Notes under the pieces: model-generated
Databases searched by the model: none
What the model saw: the letters and a program-made list of their open reading frames with translations, nothing else
Told to the model about the DNA's origin: nothing
NCBI RefSeq assembly: GCF_000518605.1
Contig: NZ_KI912459.1
Span: 1-64,000 of the forward strand
Reading direction: 5' to 3'
Origin: Shewanella fidelis ATCC BAA-318
GTDB lineage: Bacteria > Pseudomonadota > Gammaproteobacteria > Enterobacterales > Shewanellaceae
Length of the DNA stretch: 64,000 nucleotides
Position numbers and translations under genes: made by a program
In this document: piece after piece, positions 26,778 through 34,399 of the stretch
How the letters are laid out: each line of letters opens with the position of its first letter
How positions within the stretch are numbered: the stretch's first letter is position 1

Positions 26778-28373
26778 TTATTGCGCAGCTTCAGCCTTGT
26801 TCACAAGGTTGCCGGCATGATTCATTACGTGGAACAAGTGGTTTTGCTCAACAGTGCCTTGAACAAGGTGTGAACCCGGGCCGCGAGCAAAGATGCCAAC
26901 ATCCTCACCTGCGTGAGTTTCACTGCTCAGCGGAACTAGCGCTTCTTGGTGGAAGCCCGCACTTTGAGTATCGACATAGTTGAGGTCAAAGCGACCTGGT
27001 GCGACTTCAAAGCCATAGCGCTCATCACCACCGGTGGCTAAATTGGCGTAACCACGACCATTGGTATAACCCACTGTGGTATAAGGCATGCCATTAGCAT
27101 CAGTTGCATTGGTTATCGCAGGTTGACCGTCTGAGCCATTACCTTTAACTAGGCCAAGAATTGGGTTGCCGCGAGTTGGGTAGCCTGCAATGGTAAATAC
27201 ATGGCTGTGATCGGCAGTCACCATTAACAGGGTATCGTCAGCCGATGTTTTTTCCATGGCGACACGTACTGCCTCAGATAAAGCAATGGTGTCGTGTAAA
27301 GCGCGAGCAGCGTTACCCGCATGGTGAGCATGATCAATTCGACCAGCTTCAACAATGAGTACAAAGCCTTTATCGTTTTTCTGTAAAATATCGATGGATT
27401 TGGCTGTCATTTCAGCAAGCGAAGGTTCACCGTTAACACCATCTGTACTGCGGTCTAATTCATACTCCATGTGAGATGAGTTAAACAGCCCAAGCGCATG
27501 GTCAGTTGTCATCGGATCTAACGCTAAAAACTGATCTCTATCAGCAACATAAGCTGAGTTTTCATACTTAGTTAACCACTCATTAGTTAAATCGCGGTTA
27601 TCTAAACGTCGGCCAGACTTACCTTCAGGATCGGTGACAGAGGTTGGGATAAACGAGCGACGACCGCCACCCATTACTACGTTTAAACCTGAGCCATAAT
27701 CAAATGCCAATAGCTGAGAGGCAATATCGGTACAGCCATTGGTCACGGCTTCTTCTGGTAGATCGGCATCGTTTTCCCAGTTACGCTCAGGCACGTGCGC
27801 ATAGGTTGCAGCCGGTGTTGCATGGGTGATACGTGCTGTAGATACCACACCTGTAGATAACCCCGCCATGGCGGCAAGCTCTAATGATGTGACTAAGTTT
27901 TGGCCTTCGGTAGATGCGCAGTTGCCACGAGTCACGCCTTCAGCCTGACCAATCACACCGACATCGGTTTTAACTCCAGTGACCATCGCTGTCATGGTGC
28001 CTGCAGAATCTGGGGTTTGGCCGTCAACGTTATAGGTTTTTGCTAGACCAACATAAGGCAGGGTTTCAAACGAAAGCGAGTTTTCTTCACCAGTTTGGCC
28101 GTTAAGTTGCCCCTCTAAAATGCGTGCCGCGGTGACCGTTGATACGCCCATACCGTCGCCAACAAATAGAATGATATTTTTTGCTGCACCAGCTTCATTA
28201 TTAACCGTCATCTCTTGTGCCTTAGCTACGCGAGATTGTCCGTCAACATACCATTGGTTTACGGCCGTCCAGTCTTTGCCGCTATCGCCGGTTTCACCTT
28301 TATCACCATCGTCACTACAAGCGGCAAGTCCCAGCATTGCAGAAACAGATAATACGAGTAATTTCTTGTTCAT
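26778..28373 (-). CDS. Alkaline phosphatase, lipoprotein form
   Basis: A 531-residue PhoA-superfamily phosphomonoesterase, starting at the ATG at 28373 with GGAG upstream; the longer frame adds 26 implausible residues. The N-terminus is a lipoprotein signal MLGLAAC (Cys19), then a Gly/Asp-rich linker GDKGETGDSG. Metal and catalytic motifs are complete: VGDGMGVSTVT, nucleophile serine in TPDSAGTMTAM, RIDHAHHAGNA, TADHSHVF and SSETHAGED. It releases phosphate from organic esters at the cell surface or periplasm. It follows a homologous gene, a clear tandem duplication. Confidence 0.93.
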   Translation of the reverse strand: MNKKLLVLSVSAMLGLAACSDDGDKGETGDSGKDWTAVNQWYVDGQSRVAKAQEMTVNNEAGAAKNIILFVGDGMGVSTVTAARILEGQLNGQTGEENSLSFETLPYVGLAKTYNVDGQTPDSAGTMTAMVTGVKTDVGVIGQAEGVTRGNCASTEGQNLVTSLELAAMAGLSTGVVSTARITHATPAATYAHVPERNWENDADLPEEAVTNGCTDIASQLLAFDYGSGLNVVMGGGRRSFIPTSVTDPEGKSGRRLDNRDLTNEWLTKYENSAYVADRDQFLALDPMTTDHALGLFNSSHMEYELDRSTDGVNGEPSLAEMTAKSIDILQKNDKGFVLIVEAGRIDHAHHAGNAARALHDTIALSEAVRVAMEKTSADDTLLMVTADHSHVFTIAGYPTRGNPILGLVKGNGSDGQPAITNATDANGMPYTTVGYTNGRGYANLATGGDERYGFEVAPGRFDLNYVDTQSAGFHQEALVPLSSETHAGEDVGIFARGPGSHLVQGTVEQNHLFHVMNHAGNLVNKAEAAQ

Positions 28374-28403
28374 TTTAAAACTCCATAAATGGGTACGGTT
28401 GCA

Positions 28404-28448
28404 GGCGCAATATCTGTTGCGCCAAACATGATTTGGTACACTTGTACC
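28404..28448. repeat. Hairpins between the two alkaline phosphatase genes
   Basis: Two adjacent inverted repeats, GGCGCAA/TTGCGCC (28404-28423) and GGTACA/TGTACC (28435-28448), lie in the 81-bp gap. TGGGTAC (28390-28396) can also pair with GTACCCA (28444-28450). Neither hairpin has a T-run, so mRNA processing or attenuation between the genes is more likely than full termination. Confidence 0.5.
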
Positions 28449-28454
28449 CATCGA

Positions 28455-29963
28455 TTAGTATTTGCTGCCACCAAGTGCTTGTGCTTGATTGATGATGTGG
28501 TAAATAACGTTTTGCTCGATAACCCCTTGCACCAGATCAGAGCCGGGGCCCGTGGCATGCAAAGTAATATCTTCACCAGCGTGAGTTTCGCTGCTTGTTG
28601 GAATAAGTGCTTGCTGCTTAAACTCTTTATCTTGCGTATCAACAGAGCTTAAATCATCACGTACGCCAACTACTGCGCCGGGGCCATTGGTGTAGCCGAC
28701 AGTCGTGTATGGCTTGCCATCTTTAGCGATTGAAACATTGCCGTCGATACCGTGAACTAAACCAAGAATTGGGTTACCGCGCTTTGGGTAACCAGCGATG
28801 GTAAATACATGGCTGTGATCAGCTGTGACCATAATGAGGGTTTCTTCAGGGTTGGTATTCTCTACTGCAGTGCGTACTGCGTTTGACAGTTCAACGGTAT
28901 CCATCATGGCGCGGTATGCATTACCAGCATGGTGAGCGTGGTCAATACGGCCAGACTCAACAATTAACAGATAGCCCTGTTCATTCTTGTTTAGCAGCTC
29001 AATGGATTTTGCCGTCATTTCAGTCAATGAAGGCTCGCCTGCAGTATCGTCTAATCGATCTGCTTCATATTCCATATGAGATGAGTTAAATAAGCCAAGC
29101 AGATGATCGGTAGTATCGACATCAATCGCATCAAAACCAGCTTTATCCCATACATATGCGGCATTGCTGTGGTTCTCTGTCCATGCTTGGGTTAAATCGA
29201 CACCGTCTGTACGACGCCCCGATTTGCCTTCACCGTCAGTGACATCATTAGGAATAAAGTTACGGCGACCGCCACCAAGCGCAACGGTAAGAGCATCGGC
29301 TTCATCGCGCATCACAAGTTGGTAAGCAATATCTTTACACTCATTGGTTACAGCTTCTTGTGGTAGGTTTGAGTCGGCTTCCCAGTTACGCTCAGGTGAA
29401 CGTGCATAACTGGCAGCTGGGGTCGCGTGAGTTAGGCGTGCAGTGCTTACTACACCCGTTGATAAGCCCTTAGCGTTGGCTAAATCGACTAAAGTGATCA
29501 GCTCATTGCCTTTTGATGATAGGCAGTTGGCTCGTAAGCTGGTATCTGATACAGATAAAACACCGGCTTTTGATTTTACTCCTGTCACCATGGCTGTCAT
29601 GGTGCCAGCTGAGTCAGGTGTTTGCTGGTTGGTATTGTAGGTTTTGACTAAAGCCGTTTTAGGGAATTGCTCGAAGCTTAAAAAGTTTTCTTCACCGCCT
29701 TGATTACCTGCTTGCTGTTGTCCCTCAAAAATGCGCGCGGCAGTAAGGGTTGATACTCCCATACCATCACCTACAAATAGGATAACGTTTTTAGCCTTTG
29801 TTGCTGTTGTTTGATTTGTTTTATCGCTGACGAGCTGGGCACTATTTTTAAACCATTGGCTGTCTGTTTGCGTGCTGGGTAAAACAGATGCATTTGCCGC
29901 GACAGTTGCGAGACTACAAGAGATCATCACAGCTATTCTTTTGATATTATTCACTATTGTCAC
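28455..29963 (-). CDS. Alkaline phosphatase, periplasmic form
   Basis: A 502-residue PhoA-superfamily enzyme with signal peptide (SCSLATVAANA-S). The motif set is complete: VGDGMGVSTLT, TPDSAGTMTAM (nucleophile Ser), RIDHAHHAGNA, TADHSHVF and SSETHAGED. It lacks the lipobox of its downstream paralogue. The start is either GTG at 29963 or GTG at 29954; the latter has GGTGA at a suitable distance. It is the first gene of the tandem pair and divergent from a thioesterase gene. Confidence 0.93.
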   Translation of the reverse strand: MTIVNNIKRIAVMISCSLATVAANASVLPSTQTDSQWFKNSAQLVSDKTNQTTATKAKNVILFVGDGMGVSTLTAARIFEGQQQAGNQGGEENFLSFEQFPKTALVKTYNTNQQTPDSAGTMTAMVTGVKSKAGVLSVSDTSLRANCLSSKGNELITLVDLANAKGLSTGVVSTARLTHATPAASYARSPERNWEADSNLPQEAVTNECKDIAYQLVMRDEADALTVALGGGRRNFIPNDVTDGEGKSGRRTDGVDLTQAWTENHSNAAYVWDKAGFDAIDVDTTDHLLGLFNSSHMEYEADRLDDTAGEPSLTEMTAKSIELLNKNEQGYLLIVESGRIDHAHHAGNAYRAMMDTVELSNAVRTAVENTNPEETLIMVTADHSHVFTIAGYPKRGNPILGLVHGIDGNVSIAKDGKPYTTVGYTNGPGAVVGVRDDLSSVDTQDKEFKQQALIPTSSETHAGEDITLHATGPGSDLVQGVIEQNVIYHIINQAQALGGSKY

Positions 29964-30246
29964 CGTAAATTAGTTAGGTTTATATAAGGTTCCGTGTGGC
30001 GAACAGATTGTCAGGTAATTGCGTGACGTTATTGAGTCGAATTTATGTCGGTTTTATTGCGGTATTAAAACAGGCCTGATTACAGCTCATTAAGCGAGTA
30101 AATAGCGCACAGCAGCACCAAATGAGTGCGAGAGGGGAGCTGAAGGGATTAGTTCTTTGTTTTAACTGTATGATTTTTATGACAATGTTTGATTGGTATT
30201 TTATTTGCTACCACTAATTGAGTATTTAACTTTTGAGGTGTAGATA

Positions 30247-30615
30247 ATGAAATATTACAGTCGTCGTTTTATTAAGCCAGAGCATCTAAATCCGGCCAAC
30301 TTTCTATTTGGTGGACAATTGTTAAGTTGGATTGATGAGGAGGCGGCCATCTTTGCTGGCTGCCAAATGAAGAGCCAGCGCCATGTAACAAAGTTAATGT
30401 CGGAAGTTAATTTCATGGCACCAGCTAAGCAGGGGGATGTCATCGAGTTTGGTTTAGAGTTGATAAGTGCCGGAGCCACTTCGATTACGGTTTGCTGCAA
30501 GGTGCGTAATAAGTTAACTCAGATGCCTATTGTTAGTATCGACAAAATTGTGTTTGTACATGTGAATGAGAAAGGCCAGCCTGCTGAGCACGGAATGCGT
30601 GCCAATGCGGCTTAA
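30247..30615 (+). CDS. Hotdog-fold acyl-CoA thioesterase
   Basis: A compact 122-residue single hotdog domain of the YciA/acyl-CoA hydrolase group. The signature HLNPANFLFGGQLLSWIDEEAA (about 13-34) holds the catalytic Asp and the GG turn, and VNFMAPAKQGDVIEFGLEL is the second strand block. Such enzymes hydrolyse acyl-CoA to free acid and CoA; chain-length preference cannot be read from sequence. GAGGTG precedes the ATG. Confidence 0.92.
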   Translation: MKYYSRRFIKPEHLNPANFLFGGQLLSWIDEEAAIFAGCQMKSQRHVTKLMSEVNFMAPAKQGDVIEFGLELISAGATSITVCCKVRNKLTQMPIVSIDKIVFVHVNEKGQPAEHGMRANAA

Positions 30616-30660
30616 TAGGTAATAGTGGCTAATAGTGTGTAATAGATTAAGCGTCACATA

Positions 30661-30696
30661 AAACAAAGGCTCAATAGTGAGCCTTTGTTTATTTTT
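30661..30696. terminator. Bidirectional terminator after the thioesterase gene
   Basis: AAACAAAGGCTCA-ATAG-TGAGCCTTTGTTT is a perfect 13-bp stem followed by ATTTTT; it also faces the convergent small lipoprotein gene. Confidence 0.92.
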
Positions 30697-30721
30697 AGTG
30701 CTAGTAAAACCTGCTCGTTAG

Positions 30722-30946
30722 CTAGTCTTCGCTTAAGTCTTGTTTTACTGAATTAACCGCATCTCTTGAAGCGTGGCCGATTGCGCGAGTGGTATCTCGG
30801 GTCGCATGGCCAATATCTGTGGTGACTTCTTTAGTGGTACTGCCAATTTGACGACCGGCTTCTTTTAAGTCGGCGCAACCGCTAATCGCCAAGCTGCACA
30901 AAAGTGCGCTAATTAAAGCTAACTGTTTCACTGAATGATATTCCAT
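30722..30946 (-). CDS. Small lipoprotein with TTKEVTTDIGHATRD-type repeats
   Basis: A 74-residue protein with a lipoprotein signal (LISALLCSLAISGC, acylated Cys24). The mature part is polar and helical with an imperfect 11-residue periodicity: IGSTTKEVTTD, IGHATRDTTRA, IGHASRDAVNS. Such amphipathic 11-mers resemble entericidin- or LEA-like small stress proteins. Function unknown. The start could also be the GTG at codon 6. Confidence 0.75.
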   Translation of the reverse strand: MEYHSVKQLALISALLCSLAISGCADLKEAGRQIGSTTKEVTTDIGHATRDTTRAIGHASRDAVNSVKQDLSED

Positions 30947-31647
30947 TTCTTATTAGATAGCGGGCATATTGCCAGCAATTTCTATGCTGCGCTAGGGTAG
31001 GGGGTCACGTTATTAGGCTAGCTTTCCAATAAAGGCTGGTTATATTTTTGTTTGTGTTCGGTGTTATATGGTAGTGAGTGTTGCGTTTTATCTTTATAGT
31101 TATCAATCGCCTGCAACGCGGGGAGAGTCGCCTTGAAATGAAGGCTGAATACATTAATTTAGGTTGGTGCTACCAAGTAGACTGTTTGAACTTCTAGTTC
31201 CTTATTTATCAATCGCCTGCAGCGGGCGTATGTGCAGATACTGCCGAAGCTCGCCTCAAGTACTTCCGTGTAGGCTCAACGAAAACATCCATGTTTTCGA
31301 CGGCTTCAGCCGCATCTGCACTAGGTTAAACAAGCACAATTCTGGTGATTCGGAGTTATGGCTGTAAGGCTCGTTAATTATCTATTCCTGACCCGTTTAT
31401 GTTCGATAAATTTTCGGTATCGCTTTGCGATATGGAAAATTCAATTTTTTAACATCTTCCAGATAAACGACTTTACATCAATGTGTTACGTTGCTAGTTT
31501 TGATATCAATTAATAAAAAGCAAGGATTTATCCAAGATGCAGGATAATAAGCTGTTAGCAATTTTATTTAGCGTGTGGGGAATCTTTTAACCCCTTTTGG
31601 TGTGGTTGGGCGTTATAGGAAGTAACAATTAAAATTTCAGGAAGAAT
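30947..31647. repeat. 700-bp non-coding region with repeats and hairpins
   Basis: No gene is supported. The 15-mer TATCAATCGCCTGCA occurs twice in direct orientation (31101-31115 and 31207-31221). GTGCAGAT (31232-31239) pairs with ATCTGCAC (31314-31321), enclosing the perfect hairpin CGAAAACAT/ATGTTTTCG (31280-31299). A further hairpin AATTTTC..TATCGC/GCGATA..GAAAATT (31411-31443) is followed by a T-run. GGGCGTTATAGG at about 31608-31619 resembles an integron core site. The region looks like repeat-element debris at the edge of an insertion. Confidence 0.55.
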
Positions 31648-32949
31648 ATGAAGAATAAAGTTTTTAAATCCCTCATCGTTAGCTCACTTGTTCTATGCAA
31701 TTATGTCAGCGCCGCAGATTGTCGTGATGTATCACAAATTATTGCCAAACAACTTGAACATAATTACGTCATTGAAAACACAGCAACAACGTTAGCTCAG
31801 CTAATGCGTTCGCAAGCACTTTTATCTGGTTGTGAACGTCAAAAGTCCTCTGAAGATATTGCTGAATTTATGACTTTGGAATTAAACAAGATTGCAAATG
31901 ATAAACATCTCTCTGTGGTCTATGACCCACAATGGGTTAGTGAATTGAAAGCCTATCGTTCGTCGGTACAAACTGAGGCGCTTGCAGATAGTCGCGTCAT
32001 GGAGACTCCGACAGACAACTATGGTTTTAGGAAAGTTGAGTTGCTTGAAGGCAATATTGGTTACCTTGACATAAGAATGTTCTCTGATAGTCATTTAGGT
32101 GGTGAAACACTTGAAAATGCGATGAAGTTTTTACAGCATTCGGATGGCATAATCATTGATTTAAGGAACAATTTTGGTGGTAGCCCATTTATGGTGACTT
32201 CCCTAGCAAGTTACTTCTTTGACCTAGATACAGTCCATTTATCAACTTTTGAAAGCCGTGAAAATGGTGTGTTAACTCAAACGCAAGATTGGACTTCGCC
32301 ATATGTACCTGGTCCTAGGTTTAAAGATACTCCACTTTATATCCTCACCAGCAGTAATTCTGCATCTGCTGCTGAAAGCTTTAGCTATGCTATGCAGAGT
32401 TTGACTAGAGCAACCATTGTTGGAGAGGTTACTGCAGGTGCTGCTCACGCTAGAAGTGCTGAAATAGTAAATAACGATTATATTCTCACGTTACCAACTT
32501 CACGACCTGTTGACCCTAGAACAAAAGATAATTGGGAAAGAAAAGGGGTAAAACCAAATATAGAAACGAGCAGCGATAATGCGCTAAATGTAGCTTATGC
32601 AGAGGTACTTAACCTCTTAATCAATAGTAAGAGTAGTAACCTTAGTTTACATCAATGGGTCTATCCGTTAGTAAAAGCTAAATCCAACCAATACCAGCCA
32701 AGTCAGAATGACATCGACCAAATTATAGGGACGTATGGTAAGCGCAACCTTTTTCAAAAAAATGGCAAACTTTTTTATCAGTATTTAGATGATCCTGCTT
32801 TTGAAATAGAGCTGATTGATAAAGACGTTATTGTTTTTAAAGCATTTACTGAAGCGAGGTTGCAAGTGATATATAAAGATAAACAAGCCACAGCATTGAA
32901 AATGCTCTCTTTTGGCGAAAATGCAAGAGAGTTTCAGAGAACCATGTAA
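31648..32949 (+). CDS. Exported S41 family (tail-specific/IRBP-like) peptidase
   Basis: A 433-residue protein with signal peptide (to about 22-23). An N-terminal helical domain (CRDVSQIIAKQLEHNYVIENTATTLAQLM) resembles the S41 N-terminal IRBP-type domain. The catalytic core follows: VELLEGNIGYLDIRMF, DGIIIDLRNNFGGSP (about 167-180) and YILTSSNSASAAESFSYAMQ with the candidate nucleophile Ser238/Ser240, then GEVTAGAAH. No PDZ domain is evident. Substrates are unknown. It is flanked by unusual intergenic DNA and by an attC-like hairpin, and may be horizontally acquired. Confidence 0.88.
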   Translation: MKNKVFKSLIVSSLVLCNYVSAADCRDVSQIIAKQLEHNYVIENTATTLAQLMRSQALLSGCERQKSSEDIAEFMTLELNKIANDKHLSVVYDPQWVSELKAYRSSVQTEALADSRVMETPTDNYGFRKVELLEGNIGYLDIRMFSDSHLGGETLENAMKFLQHSDGIIIDLRNNFGGSPFMVTSLASYFFDLDTVHLSTFESRENGVLTQTQDWTSPYVPGPRFKDTPLYILTSSNSASAAESFSYAMQSLTRATIVGEVTAGAAHARSAEIVNNDYILTLPTSRPVDPRTKDNWERKGVKPNIETSSDNALNVAYAEVLNLLINSKSSNLSLHQWVYPLVKAKSNQYQPSQNDIDQIIGTYGKRNLFQKNGKLFYQYLDDPAFEIELIDKDVIVFKAFTEARLQVIYKDKQATALKMLSFGENAREFQRTM

Positions 32950-32966
32950 AAATTACTTACAAGAAT

Positions 32967-33032
32967 CGCTTCAACAACGACAAACATTGATTGGCTCGGA
33001 CGATAGCCAATCAATGTTTTCCTGTTAAGCGA
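32967..33032. other. attC-like hairpin (or terminator) between S41 and SDR genes
   Basis: The 15-bp perfect stem AAACATTGATTGGCT (32982-32996) / 33005-33019 has an 8-nt loop. Beyond unpaired spacers (6 and 4 nt) an outer stem forms: TCGCTT(c)AACA (32967-32976) with TGTTAAGCGA (33023-33032). The outer right arm contains GTTAAGC, which fits the integron core consensus GTTRRRY. The nested architecture resembles attC. TTTTCC after the inner stem means a plain terminator is the alternative. Confidence 0.45.
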
Positions 33033-33066
33033 GGGGTATTTCAAGTTAATCATACAGGGATAGTTA

Positions 33067-33819
33067 ATGATAGATTCAAAGGTAGTTTTAGTAACTGGTG
33101 GTGGTCGAGGGATAGGTGCTGCGACTTCAAAACTTTTTGCTGCCAATGGTTACGCTGTTTGCGTCAATTACAAGTCCAATTCGGTTGCGGCCGAAGCACT
33201 CGCTGATGAAATTAGATTGACTGGTGGTCAGTGTATTGCGGTTCAAGCCGATGTTTCAAGTGAGGCTGATATATCAAGGCTGTTCGCGAGAATTGACAAT
33301 GAACTCGGTAGCTTGTCAGTGCTGGTCAATAATGCAGGCATTCTTCACCCACAATCTCGCTTGGAAGATATGACTGCCGATCGAATCAATACCATCTTAA
33401 CCAATAATGTGACTAGCTATTTTCTTTGTTGCCGTGAGGCTGTTAAGCGAATGTCTACTCATCATGGAGGAAAGGGAGGTGTGATTGTGAATGTTTCATC
33501 GGGTGCTTCTCGCTCGGGCTCACCAAATGAGTATATTGATTATGCTGCATCTAAAGGAGCGATTGATACGCTGACGAAAGGATTATCACTAGAAGTGGCT
33601 GCTGAGGGAATTAGAGTTAATTGTGTTCGCCCTGGGCTCATCCATACAGAAATGCATGCTGATGGTGGTGAGCCAGAAAGGGTAGAACGACTCAAGAGCA
33701 TGATTCCTTTACAACGTGGTGGCACTCCTGAAGAAGTAGCCGAAGCAATCTACTGGCTTGCGTCTGAAAAGTCCTCATTCTCTACGGGAAATTATTTAGA
33801 CTTGGCTGGTGGCTTGTAA
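33067..33819 (+). CDS. SDR family NAD(P)-dependent oxidoreductase
   Basis: A 250-residue classical short-chain dehydrogenase. The cofactor motif TGGGRGIG lies at 10-17, NNAG at 88-91, active-site Ser near 145 and Tyr159-x3-Lys163. The C-terminal GNYLDLAGGL is the usual FabG-like ending. Asn34/Tyr35 after strand 2, without an acidic residue, lean towards NADPH. The substrate is unknown. It is preceded by AGGGA at a good distance and lies between two attC-like elements, so it may be an integron-type gene cassette. Confidence 0.92.
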   Translation: MIDSKVVLVTGGGRGIGAATSKLFAANGYAVCVNYKSNSVAAEALADEIRLTGGQCIAVQADVSSEADISRLFARIDNELGSLSVLVNNAGILHPQSRLEDMTADRINTILTNNVTSYFLCCREAVKRMSTHHGGKGGVIVNVSSGASRSGSPNEYIDYAASKGAIDTLTKGLSLEVAAEGIRVNCVRPGLIHTEMHADGGEPERVERLKSMIPLQRGGTPEEVAEAIYWLASEKSSFSTGNYLDLAGGL

Positions 33820-33830
33820 TCCATACAAGG

Positions 33831-33946
33831 ATTTAAGAGTCATACCCGACACGCGGCAGTTCTATTCCATAGTTGCTTTTTGTTTTAAGGTGCTATGGTC
33901 TAGGTTTGGTGGTCGCGTTGCTCAAAATTTTAATGGGGCGTTAAAT
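33831..33946. other. Candidate integron attC recombination site
   Basis: This 116-bp imperfect palindrome fills the gap after the SDR gene. ATTTAAG (33831-33837) faces GTTAAAT (33940-33946), a match to the GTTRRRY core. Inner pairs include ACGCG/CGCGT and CCATAG/CTATGG. The right half, with GGTGGTCGCGTTGCTC, TTTTAATGGGGCGTTAAAT and flanking GG, has the look of Vibrio/Shewanella-type attC sites. The left core deviates by one base. No integrase gene is in the window. Confidence 0.55.
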
Positions 33947-33961
33947 GGAGTTAACTAAGCC

Positions 33962-34225
33962 ATGCCATATAAATTGAGTAAAAAAAATTCTGATTACAGT
34001 AAAGGGGAAAGGAGAGTTACAGCTGTAATCTGTTTTGTAGTATTTGCCTTGCTTACTTTCTACTATGCAAATTCTTTTAACTTTGAAAATGAGTTTTTTA
34101 AACTTGCTTCCCCCTACTTGTTTGCAGCAGCAATAGCAACATTAGTAGGCATATTTAGCTACAAGTATCCAAAAGTTATTCATTTAACGATATTTGCATT
34201 GCCATTAATGTTCGTTGGCAGTTGA
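33962..34225 (+). CDS. Small membrane protein of unknown function
   Basis: An 87-residue protein: a basic N-terminus (MPYKLSKKNSDYSKGERRVT) followed by three hydrophobic segments (about 23-40, 49-63 and 70-86). I recognise no family. It starts 15 bp after the candidate attC core, the normal spacing for a cassette-encoded gene. The ribosome site is GGAG about 11 bases before the ATG. Base composition is more AT-rich than the conserved neighbours. Confidence 0.6.
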   Translation: MPYKLSKKNSDYSKGERRVTAVICFVVFALLTFYYANSFNFENEFFKLASPYLFAAAIATLVGIFSYKYPKVIHLTIFALPLMFVGS

Positions 34226-34399
34226 ACACTTAATTGGATTATTTGTGGGGGAGTAGAATTTAAGTGACCCCTATGCATTTCCTAATCCCACGATCCATTA
34301 GAGGGTTTGCTAAGGGGGACAAGCGCTTTCCCCCTTGGCTCGGGTGCGGGCGAAGCGCCGCGACCTTAGTTGTTAGACGTAGTCTAACTTTGTGCTAAT
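34226..34399. other. Unexplained GC-rich spacer with inverted core-like motifs
   Basis: This contains AAGGGGGA-CAAGCGCTT-TCCCCCTT (34312-34336), then GC-rich DNA (34340-34365). GTTAGAC (34372-34378) follows, inverted as GTCTAAC (34382-34388) across 3 bases. Both 7-mers fit integron core consensus sequences (GTTRRRY and RYYYAAC). It abuts the 3' end of the conserved ndh gene and may be the right edge of the accessory region. Confidence 0.4.

Noticed and set aside
30160..30190. Pho box upstream of the alkaline phosphatases (TTGTCATAAAAATCATAC on the minus strand)
   Set aside because: Only one half-site fits; the second half-site is not at the 11-bp spacing, and it lies 200 bp from the gene. 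Phosphate control remains plausible but is not shown.
31164..31367. 67-codon open frame in the repeat-rich gap
   Set aside because: It runs through inverted repeats, has no ribosome site, and its composition is not protein-like.
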